A DNA stretch of 64,000 nt. It comes from Chytridium lagenaria (lineage: Eukaryota; Chytridiomycota; Chytridiomycetes; Chytridiales; Chytridiaceae). The notes beneath the pieces were generated by a model, which did no database searches, was not told the origin of the DNA, and saw nothing but the letters and a program-made list of their open reading frames with translations. Made by a program: the position numbers and the translations under genes. Numbering within the stretch: position 1 is the first letter of the stretch; each line of letters opens with the position of its first letter. Location: the NCBI GenBank assembly GCA_025449115.1, contig JAHLKC010000064.1, positions 1 through 64,000 of the forward strand. The letters run 5' to 3'. Shown piece after piece: positions 14,460-27,183 of the stretch.

Positions 14460-15899
14460 ATGGATCCACTCTCCCTGAAGATTGATGAGCTCAAATCCCT
14501 GTGCAGAGCAAGAGGGCTTCCAGTTTCGGGTTTGAAGGATGACTTGGTGAAACGGCTGATGGCAAGCTCTGAAAAAGAAGGGCCCCACATCGGCAGTCCC
14601 AAAGAAGGCACCCGTTTCAAGCAAAACCACAGCTTCGGCCTCCGGTACCTGCAAAGAAATCGACTCCAACCGTATCAGCAACAGCAGTATCCAAAAAACC
14701 ACCCCAAAACGCTCCGACAGCAACATCATCGAACAAGATTCCTTCGGCATCATCTACAACAGACACCAAAAAGCGAAAAGCAGATCAAGTCGTTGATTCT
14801 AATGTGCCATCCAAGAAAACGGTCAAGACTTTGACCGCTCCCACAAAACCCATCACTGTTATCGCCCAATCTCCCCCTAAGCCAGTTTCCGCAACCGTTA
14901 TTCCCGCCAAACCTACCGCCACATCATCCTCCAATCCCTCCGCTCTTCCATCCATCCTCACCGCAGAATGGGTCAACTCTGCCACCAACGCGCAACTCAA
15001 AGACATGTGCAAATTCAAGCACCTCCAAACCTCAGGGAACAAGGTCGATCTCGTCGGCCGCTTACTCGCCAGTTGCACACCATCCCACATGCTTGATCAA
15101 TACAAGAATGCGACTATCCCAGAGTTGAAGGAGATTTGCAAAGCCAAAGGTTTGCCGGTTTCTGGAACAAAGACCATGTTAGTGGAACGGTTGATGGATC
15201 CCATTGGATTTAAAGCATCGGCAAAGAAGGTGGCGCCACCCGTTGTCGCTGCAGATGGGCTCGTGACCCATTTCCAGGAAGTGTACGAGCCTCCCGTTCC
15301 CCGCACCTACATTCGCGAAACGCACCCCAGCCCCTTTCACCAAACCCTCAACTTATTTTGACTCACTACCAGCGGGTTACTCACTGCAAGACGATTCTGA
15401 TCGTAAAGCATTCAAGCAAACCACTTCGAGCTCATCCAAACTCCCAAGACCCAAGTCCAGCGGCTGTGGTTTGAATTCTAGCGGTAAAAAACCCACAAAA
15501 CTCATGTGCTCGCACACTGGCTTTTCGGTCATTAGTTCATTTGGGTACCCGCGTGACGGATTCCATAGCTTTGAGCCGCTTGAATATAAAGCTTGGGGAT
15601 GCTTTGATAGCGCTCAAAACGCGAACGTGTTTGCTCAACACGTGTTTATGACAAAGGCAGACTTTGGAAGCGATATGGAGGAAATATTAGAGGAAACGAG
15701 TTTAGAGGAAGACTGTACGGGGGGGATGTTGAGTATGAGGGTGCATCCGGATGATAGTGAGGCTTGGAAAGTTTGGGTTGCTGCGGTTGTGAATGGGGCG
15801 TTGGGAAAGGGGTCTGAATATGATTATGAAGATGAGGATGAAATTGAGGATGAGGATGATGGATATGGGAATGGATATGGTTATTCGTATGCTTTTTAA
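14460..15899 (+). CDS. Protein with three SAP domains, putative chromatin- or DNA-associated
   Basis: SAP motifs are helix-turn-helix-like DNA/RNA-binding modules of nuclear scaffold and repair proteins. The first SAP is at the very N-terminus (LSLKIDELKSLCRARGLPVSG then KDDLVKRLM). After a Ser/Thr/Lys-rich linker with a likely nuclear localisation signal (TKKRKADQ) come a second (NAQLKDMCKFKHLQTSGNK, VDLVGRLL) and a third (IPELKEICKAKGLPVSGTK, MLVERLM). The first and third share the CKAKGLPVSG-type core, which suggests internal duplication. The C-terminal 180 residues contain SGCGLNSSGKK and an acidic tail (YDYEDEDEIEDEDDGYG). No intron is needed, but the frame shifts at about 14580, about 14700 and about 15355. 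The C-terminal region was not matched to a known domain. Nuclear location is inferred. Confidence 0.75.
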
Positions 15900-16175
15900 G
15901 GTGGGGTTTTCGTTTACCGGGTATGATGTTGACGGGACCTTACTCTGTTCATAATCTTTCTTTGTCCGATATGTTTTTTGTGTGTTTATTCCGGCGGTTG
16001 CGCTGGGTGGTTTATTAAAGCGCGTGCTTCACGTTTTCCTGCTTCGTTTTTTTTTACCACGATACCTTTATCCACCGTGTCTTTGCACTATTTTGTTTCT
16101 TAGAGCTGACAGCAGTTGACAGTAAATACAAGTGATGGCCGATAAGGTGCTTGCTAGTGATTTTTAGTGTATTTT

Positions 16176-16247
16176 ACTTGCAGGACGGCTGTGGAATCAA
16201 ATTGGGATTCGGCGGATGGCAAGAATTGGAGGTTCACTGTGACGGCT
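16176..16247 (+). pseudogene. Relic of the last exon of the secreted two-domain family
   Basis: The stretch reads WDSADGKNWRFTVTA in frame, nearly the same as the C-terminal WDSAFGKNWRFTVTA of copy A 2.6 kb downstream, and the preceding CQD aligns with the CQT of the intact copies. No stop follows at the conserved place and no upstream exons are recognisable within 1 kb. It marks a further, lost copy of the family in the same orientation as copy A. Confidence 0.8.
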
Positions 16248-17800
16248 TCAATGATACCTTCCGTGCTTTATTTTCAGTCATGTGGGGATCATTGAATTCC
16301 AGTGATGGATGTCCTTGTTCGGCTTATTCTCACTTGTATGCACTCGGCTTTACAAAGCGGAGTGTTTCTGATTTTTATCACTTTTGTTCAAATTCACTTG
16401 TATTTTTAATTCAATCGGCTTTATCTCTGTATCATTAAAAAATTATGTCCACTTTGTACTCCTTTCTCCACTCAGAGCTTCTTGAGCAGGTCTTTGAAGT
16501 TTGTTCCTCATCGTTTCCATCAATGACAGTTTATAGAGTTATAATGATGTTTTAATTTTGTCTTCTTACAATATATTCATCCATCGATTTTTGGAGCGAA
16601 AAACCACCCGTTAACGTTCGATCTAATCAGGAAAAATAATCTCTTTACCTTTAAAAATTCTTGATTTATTGCCCGCGAGTTCCAAGATACGTACTAAAAT
16701 GTATGATCACGTTGCGAGAGTTAGGTGCTCTTTGTTTCAGCGATCTCATGCATCATATCTGAACTAACGTGTTTCTTTTCCTGCATGCTATCTATGTACA
16801 TTACATTTTAAAAGTTTTTGTGTATTGTCGTCGTTCTCGTAAAGCGTTGACACATTGTGGAAAATAGTATCAAAGTTGTTGACGGGAAAGAGTATCCGGT
16901 GTTTAACCGTAAATTGCTATATTTTGCCACGCGCATCGTGTTTTGTTCTTATGGTGCCGAATCGATTTACAACTAGTCTCATAGCATTATGGTCAGATAC
17001 AACAGATAACAGTCAGTAGTGTGTGTTGACAATGTACATGGATCTCCAATGCTCTATAATCCATGGTATATTTTTTTTACACGCAAAGACACACTAGCAC
17101 CAATTAATTATATGACATCAAAACGTACAATATAATTTGAAGTCAATCGATACCCGCCCCATTCTTCATCTTTCCAGTCTAATGGAGAACGAGTAATACA
17201 CGACTCAAATCGTTATACCTTTGAACAGCCATAATTGCCGATACAATCTTCCCTGAGGCATATAAACATATCCAAAAAAAATATACTTCGCCGTCTTATG
17301 TTCAACGTGGAAAAGCTGCTGGCAATTTTCCGTCGCACGTTTCATCGATGTAAGAGTTGCAGAGCTAATTATTCCTTAAACCCTCATTTCTATTTCTTTT
17401 GCATGTGAAAAAAAGGGTCGGAGTAAGGGAAGCCCCCGTCATCGTTCCCAAATTCAGTCGCAAGAGGCTTCAATAACACGACCATCATTCATCAATCAAG
17501 ATTGGATGTTACTTTTCCCTACCCCTCCGCAACACAAGGGTCCAGAAAAAAAAAGGGGTTGCTAAACGGCGGCTGGTAAATATGGACAAAAATGTCTATC
17601 AAAACTGCATTATTGTCGAGTTATGGGCTGTGAGCCCATCGTGTCGGCTCAGCTAGTACATTTCCACAACGTGGCCCTTTCTCCTTCCTTTTATTGCCTT
17701 ATTAGTGTGCACGGGCTTTTACAGGTTTTTTTTGCGCGAACAAAAAAGAAAAACGTTAGAATAGATATGATCGATGTCAAGGCCGCCTTTCGTCGCTGCG
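16248..17800. other. Upstream region of copy A, no gene
   Basis: AT-rich, without credible coding frames. It contains five ATCGAT palindromes (listed separately) and no other clear structure. Confidence 0.5.
16583..17775. promoter_or_regulatory. ATCGAT cluster upstream of secreted-protein copy A
   Basis: Perfect ATCGAT palindromes start at 16583, 16971, 17146, 17344 and 17770. The one at 17344 extends to CATCGATG. Five in about 1.2 kb compares with about 0.3 expected by chance at even base composition. Comparable clusters precede copies B and C, so a shared regulator is plausible. No binding protein can be named. Confidence 0.5.
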
Positions 17801-17806
17801 TATAAA
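17801..17806 (+). promoter_or_regulatory. TATA box of copy A
   Basis: TATAAA sits 103 bases before the ATG at 17904. Copies B and C have the same element at about 90 and 113 bases from their starts, which supports it. Confidence 0.6.
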
Positions 17807-17852
17807 ACACCCACACCTTCTCTCCGAATTTTCCCTCACACCTCAATCTTCA

Positions 17853-19150
17853 TCAACTTAACCAACAACGTTCCTCATTCTCTCCCTATAATTCTCAATT
17901 AAAATGACTCCCATCTCTCTCCTTCTCACCCTCGTCGCCTCTGCGGTCATGAGCACCGCCGCTCCTCTTGAGCGTCGTCGCGTCCCCCCCGCCAACCAAG
18001 CCACCATTGACTTTGGCGTTGACTTTGTTAACGCGGCTCCCATCGACTTTGAGGACGGTGTTTTCGTTACCTACGATCTCAAGCGTATTTTGCCGCTCGT
18101 GAACGCCTCCGTTGATACCGTGAGTATTTTCCCTATAAACAGCGGTCTTTTGTACCGTTTTAAAGGGCTTCGGGGTCAAACTCTGTTTGGTAATAATATC
18201 GGCTCATACTAAAAAAACAAACATCTATACTCCATTCACCAGGCCAACACCACCGTGACCGCCTACTACAAGCTCAACAATGCCGTCACCTCCGTTCCCC
18301 TTCTCAGCAACAACGCGGATGCTCTCAACCGCCCCTACCTCTACATCCCCAGCCACACCGCCACCGGTCCCCTTTCCTTCTGGTTCTCAGCCCAGGTCGG
18401 CTCAAACGCCCCCGTCTACGACTCGGCGTCCGGCAAAAACTTCAACTTTGTGATCCACGGCGGTATCATCAAGTTCAACACGGACTCCAAGTCTGTTGTG
18501 GAGGGATCGCTTAAGGCTGGTACTCCCGTCGGAATCTCATATGACCCCGCAAGGAGCCCTTGCACCGTCAAGCCTGACGAAGCTGTGAGTGTTTTAACTT
18601 TATTATTCCCCCCCGCACTTTTCTCTTTTGGTTCTAACCCAACTGTTTTGAAAATAGACTCAAACCATCACCGCCCACTGGATCTCCAACGGTCAATCTG
18701 GTGAGGGTGTTGTCTACGACGCTCACTACGTCTCCCGCAACGGTCTTGTCAAGACTGAGTCCACGGTGACCATCCCTGCTGAGAAGGTTGTCGCTGGTGA
18801 GCTCCAGGTCTTCTTCTCTTGCCAGACCGCGATCGGATCAGCCTGGGACTCTGCTTTCGGCAAGAACTGGAGGTTCACTGTCACTGCTTAAACGGTTCTT
18901 TTTTTTCATTGTCAACGCTTGAACGAACGCGTTTTTTTGCATTACAGTTTTACATACTTTTATTTTTTCTCTACGATTCTTGATCACACTTTTTTTTTTT
19001 CCGTGCATCTCCGTGACTCTTTTCACTTTCCTCATCGGTTATGATGCGTTCTCATATCACTTTAATTAATAAAATTGCATTGAAAGCTCCCATAAACATC
19101 ACTTCCAAAAATGATAGACTTTATCGAGATGCAGGGCTATAGATAAATGG
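17853..19150 (+). repeat. Left arm of a 1.3-kb inverted repeat (gene copy A)
   Basis: From about 50 bases before the ATG of copy A to about 260 bases beyond its stop, the sequence is repeated almost base for base, inverted, at 26931-28217. The introns and the 3' flank, including AATAAAATTGCATTGAAAGC, are conserved, so the duplication or last gene conversion is recent. The arms differ chiefly in homopolymer length and scattered substitutions near the outer ends. Confidence 0.92.
17904..18891 (+). CDS. Secreted two-domain beta-sandwich protein, copy A (intact)
   Basis: Three exons, 17904-18119, 18243-18584 and 18658-18891, give a 263-residue protein. MTPISLLLTLVASAVMSTAAP is a signal peptide, followed by RRR. 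The mature part consists of two similar halves, each with a YD...R start, a TAYYKLNN or TAHWISNG strand, and an end of the type FWFSAQ...YDSASGKNFNF and VFFSCQ...WDSAFGKNWRF. That ending recalls DUF6209/CBM25-like beta-sandwich modules (WDSxxGxNYxF), so a carbohydrate-binding or other surface role is possible, but this is a resemblance from memory and not a proven match. Copies B and C and a relic lie nearby. This is the only copy here that reads without a frame shift. Extracellular location follows from the signal peptide; the function is unknown. Confidence 0.85.
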
Positions 19151-20938
19151 TCCAACATCCTCGCGCCACTGTCATTCACCATCGAGCTGGTAGACAACGG
19201 GATGTTGAAAAAACGCGTCACGAATCGCGGTAATGTAGATCTTGATCGTGGTTTCGCTACAGAATTTGAGACACAATCAGGACTAATAGAGGTGAATGAA
19301 TGTTATGGATGACAGAGTGGATGTGGAAAGGGGAATTGTGATCTACCACAACTCTTCATGCCTCCATGCATGTCACAATTATTAAAATACACGTTCTCCT
19401 GAATTTTGGTTGTACGTTCGTACCTTCTCCACCACGTGCGACATTCTATTTATACTGTTATACATCTCGTTCCGTCTCTTCTCGCCTCTATTAAAGATCA
19501 TCACTGAGGTACGTTGCGCTCCATTACCACGATGTTGCTATGGCGTTCTGATTCGGATTTGGAGTTCCCGCAAACCCCCCTTTTTCGGAACATCCTTGAT
19601 AAATACTGCTTCCTTAAAATATTGCCAGAAACACCGAGGATTGGAACATTGGGGCTTCTGGAGGAAACTGGCTCCGTTAAGACGGGTTTGGGAAAGGAAG
19701 TGCCGTGAAAGAAGGGTCATTCCCAAGAATGACGGCCGATGGGGACAAAGGAGAAAACTTTTGTCCAGTGCCTTGTTCGATTTCGTACGACAGATTTGTC
19801 ATTTGTATTATGGTGACACCGAACTTGGCAGCTTCTTCTTGAGCAAAATATAGACATGCTCAAGAGGTGGGCCTTGTTGTTTTTCGCATAAAGCGTGTCC
19901 TATAAGTGCATAGAAGAAAGACGCCGAGGTTGCAAGCGCTTTGTCTGCCACCCTCCCGGTGAAAGCGCCATCATTGGCACTAACGTCCATCATGTCGACA
20001 TCATTATTATATTATTGTCGTCATAACATTCAGTCATCTGCAGGTAAGGCTCGAAACGAAGACTGCTTGGATTCGGGAAAAAGCGATTGAGAGGATCTAT
20101 GCACGCACGTCAAAACCTTATGGCGTTCACCGCTCACCATTTGGCAAATGGCGGCAGCACAAACATTACTTTCGCGTATAAAGAGGGTATTGGAACTCTG
20201 AAACCAACGGGCATGCAAGAGACATACTGGAATCAGAGTGTGATTGTGGGGACGAGCAGTGGTGTGCAATAACTCTGGAAAATAATGAAATAATAATGAA
20301 CTCTATAGAGAATTATCCGTCGATAAATAATGGTTAATAAGATGTATTTACTTTTTTTCTCTTTTTTTCTTTTCTAATTAATCAACATTTCCAAAAAAAG
20401 ACACGTGTGCTACTCGTGTACAACCATGATAATTTTTAAGGTTTGGTTTCATTTCAAATATCATTTGTACTCGGTTCCGCAGTCAGTCAAACCTTAATTA
20501 TTGAATATGAACAGTAATATTTGAGCCTTATATAGGCAAATGTATATTATTTTACAGAAGTAAAAGCAAAAGCAAAAATAAGGTTTGAGTTTGACGTTCA
20601 ATAGTGTCATCATTATTAAATATTTATTAATATTATTTCTGTTATCATTTTTACTTTTTTAGAAATATATATTTTATTTATATGACGGTGGTGGTGACTG
20701 GTGGTGGACGAATTCAAATCGAAATTTAATAGTTATTCGTTGTTGTTCCTCTTAAATATTTATCCCTCCCTCTATTACTCGTCTCCAACGACGCTCTAGA
20801 AGGAAGGAAGAGAGCTGGATAGACGGACTTGCCCCATTAGACGTATAGACTATCATACAAATAGATAGAAGAATCCGATCATCATCATCATCATCACAGG
20901 ACACGCATAAAAACAATTTTGGTAAAACGACCAAAACA
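18892..20938. other. 3' flank of copy A and intergenic region, no supported gene
   Basis: The first 260 bases belong to the inverted-repeat arm. A GC-richer stretch, 19400-20280, carries open frames of up to 147 codons on the + strand but shows no signal peptide, domain or codon bias I can support. 20280-20740 is very AT-rich. CATCATCATCATCAT lies at 20881-20895 just before the WSC-protein gene. Confidence 0.45.
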
Positions 20939-23900
20939 ATGGTCCTCGCCTTGCCAAGAAAAGCCGCCTCAATCTCCTTCCTCTATTCCATCGCATCATG
21001 TCTCGCTCAACTCGCTTTGGCGACGGCACCCACTGACTACCTCACGCTCACCGGAAGCTCCGAACGTCATGGCCATATGTGAGTACAGTTTCTTTTGCTA
21101 AAGAGTTTGAGTTGCTGCCTTTTCTGCCTACCCTTTTACGGATACTGTCATCGAACGATCAATGCCTTTCCATGTCTTGATCATCCTGCATTACCATGTC
21201 AACCAACAACTACATGGCACCCCTTTCCATACTGACGTCCTCATTCTCTCACCATCAGCCCAACCGCGAACTTGGATCCGGCAGTGGTCGGAAGCTCAAG
21301 CTTTGGGCGAATCTTCCCCGGAGGGTTTACTCGTCTTCCCACAATCAACGGGTAAGTAGTGTCTGCGCATCTGCAAAAAAAAACAACGGCAACATCAGAC
21401 TAATCCCTCGATAACATTTTTATTCGAATCAGTGTTCTCCCTGGAACCGTAAGTACTCTCGACATGAGCTTGATAGGCTCACAATGAGATCTAATGTCTA
21501 ATTACTGTTGATAGAACTATGCATCTCCCCTGGTTTACACAACAGATTCCGGTCAAACCGTCGTCTTTGTAGCAACTCAAAACAACAACAGTACGTACCT
21601 CCTTATCCTCTTTCCTTCACAACCTTGAACTCACTCTCTTCCTCCTAGTATACTCTGTTGACGGCAGTACAGGCGCCGTCCTTGCGGCTCGTCATCTGAG
21701 CACTCCCTTCGACATTGAGAGGGTGAGTTATTCCAGTCTAGGACCGTTGCATGGTTGCAATCATATATAGAGGCTAACGACCTTGTTTTGTTTTCAAATA
21801 TAGGATATTCCACAATGCGGTGACATAAATTCCAACGTCGGCGTAACAGGAACCCCTGTCATCGATCCAACAACAGGAACCGCTTACTTTTTGTCAAAGG
21901 TGTGTGATCTCTTTAATTATAAAATCCAATTAATCATTTCATGTATAGACATACGTTCAAGGAAACTCCACTGGTATGACGAACGGACGATACCGTATTC
22001 ATGCAGTAGACGTGGTGACTCTCCAAGAGAGGCCGAATTTTCCTCGAGATATTCAAGGAACCGTTGCCGAGAATGATCCAAAAACTAGATTCAACGGCGG
22101 CATTCAACTTCAGAGACCTGGGCTTCATTTTTACGAGAAAACGGTTTACGCAGCCTTTGGGTCACATTGGTAAGGATTTTCGGTTTCCACTCCCTCTCCT
22201 GAATGCAACGATTGTTCTTTTCATTTCTTTTATGGGGTTCAGGCATATTAACACTTCAACAGCGGTCTCTTCCGCGCTATCGGCTGGCTCATTGGCTTCG
22301 ATGCCTCAAGTGGTGAAGTCGTGACAGCCTGGGTAACAGACGCCGATCCCACAAACCAAGGCGGTGCCGGTATCTGGCAGTCAGGCAACGGTGTAGCAGC
22401 CGTTGGCGATAAAATGTACGTGGTGACAGGAAACTCGTTCGCCTCTCCTCTCCGCACTCCGGCTCCTGGGAATCAGATTCCAGCGACGCTCGGAAACGCC
22501 GTGATCGAATTAACCATCAATCGATTTACGCGAAAAGTCACGGCTACGGATTATTTCTTGCCGTTCAATTATCAGGCAATGAATGGAGGGGATCGGGATT
22601 TTGGAGCGGGTGGGTTTACGATTTTCCCGAATACCGTTCCTGGGATCTTTAACACGGGGAAGGTGAAGCGGATGGGAGCGGCCGTGGGGAAACCTGGAAA
22701 TATCTTCATATTTGATTTGGATAACTTGGGAGGGTTCCAACAAGGTCCAGAGAATGGGGATGTTTACCTTCAGAAAGTGAGGTCACCCAACTCTGTGTTT
22801 GGTCAAGTCTCTGCGTTCCCTGGCAACGGAGGATACATGTACTTTGGGCCAGCGGGAAATCCCGTTCAGGCATATAAGTGGGCGGTGGATTCCGAGGGAA
22901 ACCCGAGCTTCTTTTTTGCCGGACAATCCGACCGAAACACGTTCCAATTTTCTGGCTCTCCCGTGGTCACATCGATTGATGGACAAGACGACACGGGCAT
23001 TGTCTGGTATATTGATTTTTCGGGGAGGTTCATTGCATACCGCGCTGTACCTGTGGATGGGAGGCTTGTGCAAATCTGGACCGACACACCGTCTGGTTTA
23101 TACCCTTACAACAAGTTCCTTCGACCTGGGTTTGGGAATGGAAAAGTCTACACGGTCTCATCAGATGGAAGGGTGTTTGCGTTTGGGTCGCCCAACAATT
23201 TCCCGCTCAAGGCTCCCGACTCCAACTTTGGTCTCGTCATCCTGGGTCAACCCCAGACGCGGATGGTCAATTTCACCGTTCTCGCAGACGCAGTGGAAGT
23301 CGTCGCTGTTGAAATCTCAAACGGAAACTTTACGTTGGGACCCAATGCGCCAACGTTCCCGATACGATTGACAAAAGGTCAAAGTCTTTTGATTCCGGTG
23401 ACACTGAACCCTACCACCACGGGTTCCTTTACGGCGCAATTGACGGTGCAAACATCCAATGCGGCACGTGTTCTCTCGTTTGCTAATCTGAGGGGACGTG
23501 GGAAGTCCCAACCTCCTCGACTCCTCATCGCCCCATCGAGCCTCATTTTTGAAAACGTCATCACCAACGCCGGAGCAGTGACGTCGAGCTTCCAAATCTC
23601 CAATCAAGGCATCGACCCGCTCGTCATCAAGGGTCTCACCGTCCCTGAAGGCGGGAGTCCATTCCGCATTCTCAACCCGCCACCAGTGGACACTGTTATC
23701 GAAAGCGACGCATCCATCACCATTTCAGTCCAATTTAGACCAACAGAGGATGGCACGTTTTCATCATCTTTTATTGTCGACTCGACCGGTGGTCAAGGTG
23801 CCATCACCCTCACAGGAACCTCATCAGGTCCGCCCATCATGCTGCTTGAATCTGAACTCCCCGATGGCTCTTGGAGCTCCAACACCACCGTGGATTTCGG

Positions 23901-26308
23901 CGGTATCTTCCCTGGTCAAACGAAAGTGATGCGAGTTCGTGTCGTGAATGTTGGGGCGTCACGACTCACGTTGACGAAAGTGAAGCTGCCGCAAACGGGT
24001 GCTATTCAAGGAAACATCAACGATATCGGTGAAGGACTTCAATTGAAACCTGGAGAAAACGTCATCGTACCCATCACCTTTACACATCCTTCACGACCTC
24101 CTACCGTGCTTGGTGGCCAACCATTACAAGTCACTGGTGAACTTCCCCTCAATTCCGATGACGTTGAAGGTGGTGTTCGTACGTTCTTCTTTTTCGGTAC
24201 AGCACGGTTCCCTCCCCTCCCTTCCCCAGTGAACGCCTGGGTCCACATTGACTGTTTCGAATACACTGGAAGTCGCCCTCTTCCCTCTGGTTTAACCAAC
24301 GGACAATCCGGCGTGATGACCCCCCAGCTTTGTTTGCAAAACTGCGCGTCAGCTCCGCAGAGGTTCCCTGTGGCCGGACTTGAATTTGCTGGAGAGTGTT
24401 GGTGTGGAACGAGGGTTCCAGCTGTTGGAGCTGGGAGTCGGAGATGCACGTTGGCGTGTAGAGGGAATAACACGGTGTTGTGTGGAGGACCGGGGGCTTT
24501 GAATGTGTATGTGAATACGGCGGTTATGCCACTCCCTGGAGCGACGACTTCAACGAGTATCGTTACGAGTACTACTTCATTGGTGTTGACTACTGCTTCC
24601 ACAAGCCCCGTGACCACGACTGTGTTCACCCCTATCACCACCTCGAGCACCACTGCAGATCCCACCACATCGTCTACCATTCTAAGCACCACCACCTCCT
24701 CCGTCCCCATTTCCACAATGACCTTGACCACATCATCATCCGTCACAACCACCCCTCCCGCGTCCCCTATCGAAACCACCACCACCACCACCATCCCCGC
24801 TTCAACGACATCTGTAGCCACCCCCACACCCTCAGGATGGACTTACGTCGGTTGCACCGTCAGTGGCGGCTCCTTCAACGGAGTCGAGGTTCCACGATTA
24901 TTCTCAGACGGTCTACTGGGTATCGGGTACACCCCTTCGACATGTCAAACAGCCTGCTTGAATGACGTCCGTGGTTTCACGTTTGCAGGTGTAGAATATG
25001 GGTACGTATCCCCCCGTCCTTCTTTTCAACCTGCAACCCCTCTAACGCTTTTATCTACAGAGGTGAATGTTGGTGCGGTCGCTCCATACCAAACCGCATC
25101 GCATCCCTAGAATTGGAATGCTCTATTCCTTGCACCGCGGATGCCTCGCAGACTTGTGGTGGTGGAAATCGGATGAGCCTCTTTTTCTTTACTCCCACTC
25201 CTCCCACCACTTCGGAAACCCTTCCGACCACCACCGTATCAACAGAAGTCCTATCGTCCACCGTTGAAACATCATCGCCGTCCCCTCCACCTCTGTTTCC
25301 TCCACGGTCTCCATCACCATCCCTACCACTACCGACGTCCCGTCAACCACGGCTGTTGAAACATCCACGCCGTCCCCTCCACCTCGGTCTCCATTACGAT
25401 CCCCGCCACAACAGACGTTCCATCCACCACAACAATCAGCACCACGGCCACCACGACACCACGTTGGGAGTATGTTGGTTGCACGGTGAACGGGGATCGT
25501 TCAATGGGATTCAAGTTCCGCGATTGTTCCCGGCGGGTCGACTCTCGGGAACTGGGTTTACTGTGACGACATGTCAGACGAGTTGTTTGGCGAGAGGGTC
25601 ATTGTTTGCTGGAACAGAGTTTGGGTCAGTCCTTTTCCTCGTTTTTCATCTCTTCGCCTGTTCCGTGTAAATTGGTGTTTTTTACGATGCCATTCAAATG
25701 CCATTCTTTTTATACCTCGCATTACCTTCCTTTGGGATCTATCGAAACATTACTAACATTATGTTAATAGCGGCGAATGCTGGTGTGGTTCCAACATCGA
25801 TACCCGCACTCCAGCTCCTGAATCCAGCTGCTCCATGCCCTGTACCGCCGATCGCTCCCAAATCTGTGGTGGAAGTACACGTCTCTCCTTATACCGATAC
25901 GTCAACGTCCCAACAACCACAACAACCACTTCCACACCATCTCAAACTCCAGCCGACACCACCGTCCCACCTTCTCCAACTCCAGCCGTCACCACCGTCC
26001 CAACTTCCTCCTCATGGTCCTACATTGGTTGCACTGTCAACGGTGGATCTCTGAATGGCGTGTCAGTGCCGCGGTTATTCCCTGGTGGACTTTTGGGAAC
26101 CCGGTATACACCTGTGACGTGTCAAGTTGCTTGTGAGAGTCGTGGGGCGAGGTTTGCGGGTGTGGAGTTTGGTGGGGAATGTTGGTGTGGGAGTGATGTG
26201 AGTAGGAGGATTGAGGCTGTGGAAGGGGAGTGTAATATTCCTTGTGGGGTTGATAGGTCGGTGATTTGTGGAGGGAGAACGAGGATGAGTTTGTATGGGA
26301 AGTTGTGA
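20939..26308 (+). CDS. Very large secreted protein: PQQ-like propeller, ASH-type repeats and four WSC domains
   Basis: The N-terminus (MVLALPRKAAS..., then a hydrophobic stretch ending CLAQLALAT) is a signal peptide. Small exons up to about 22255 and one long exon (about 22260-25000) encode a propeller with PQQ/WD-like blades (VYTTDSGQTVVFVATQNNN, IYSVDGSTGAVLAARHL, GTPVIDPTTGTAYFLSK, KMYVVTGNSFASPL). Next come immunoglobulin-like segments of the ASH/choice-of-anchor-D type (LIFENVITNAGAVTSSFQISN; VDFGGIFPGQTKVMRVRVVN), then four Cys-rich WSC domains separated by Thr/Ser linkers: from 24240 (HIDCFEYTGSRPLPSG, FAGECWCG, CGGPGALNVY), from 24836 (YVGCTVSGGSFNGVEVPRLF), from about 25470 and from about 26010. 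WSC modules bind glycans in fungal wall and glyoxal-oxidase-like proteins. Frame shifts fall at about 25370 and 25495. About 1,500 residues; no C-terminal anchor is visible. It lies between the inverted arms but shares no sequence with them. Confidence 0.85.
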
Positions 26309-27183
26309 AAAGATAAAGTCTTCTGCTTCCTTCCTGTGATATCGTTCTCCTTCTGGGTTTTTTTTATTCCATTTCGTTCTTTCTTGCGTATCTTTTGAGG
26401 TTATGGTTTCTTTCTTTTTCCAAAGCGCTGTCATTCTCCCTTTTTTTTTATGACGGTCTTCTTTTTTTCGTGACGGTCTTCTTTTTTCTCGCGTACTTTT
26501 GATTTCTTACTGTTGCTTTAAAACGGTTACGTCTTTTTGTGAAAGCACACCGTGAATCGTTTCAGTTCTTTCCAGTTCTTTTCGTTTCGTTTGAAAATAT
26601 GATATAAACCGTGTGTTTTTTGTGCAAACATAAAGGCCTCTTTTAGCATTGGAGATTAAAAGCGAAGGCCTCTTTATCATTAGAGAATGAAATTAAGCGG
26701 ATTAAGCTGTTTTGATTTTGAGTTTAAGGTAGAGATAAGAAAGTGAAAGATGCCAGGATGGCAGAGATGTCAGGTCGTGAAGAAAGAAGACGAATATAAA
26801 GTGAAGAGCAACCACGGTGCGGGCCGGGAAAATGGCGGTACGTGAAAGGATTACCGTCGCTATCCTTCTCTGTTTTGATGCTGGTGGCTGTCTGCCCGTC
26901 TCGACTGAACAGAGAGGCAAAGATAAGTCCTTATTTATAGCCCTGCATCTCGATAAGGTCTGTCATTTTTCGCAAGTGACGTTTATGGGAGCTTTCAATG
27001 CAATTGTATTAATTAAAGTGATATGAGAACGCATCATAACCGATGAGGAAAGTGAAAAGAGTCACGGAGATGCACGGAAAAAAAAAAAGTGTGATCAAGA
27101 ATCGTAGAGAAAAAATAAAAGTATGTAAAACTATAATGCAAAAAACGCGTTCATTCAAGCGTTGACAATGAAAAAAAAACCGT
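26309..27183. other. 3' flanks of the WSC gene and of copy B, no gene
   Basis: T-rich 3' region of the WSC gene with a duplicated TGACGGTCTTCTTTTTT motif at about 26451-26490, then AAAGGCCTCTTT/GAAGGCCTCTTT near 26633-26676. From 26931 the inverted-repeat arm begins. The two genes converge here. Confidence 0.5.

Noticed and set aside
19410..20272. Protein genes in the GC-richer island between copy A and the WSC gene
   Set aside because: Frames of 60-147 codons occur on both strands without domain, signal peptide or consistent codon bias.
24039..24827. 262-codon minus-strand frame with many Val residues
   Set aside because: It is the antisense of the Thr-rich linker (ACC/ACN read backwards as GGT/GTG) of the WSC protein gene on the plus strand.
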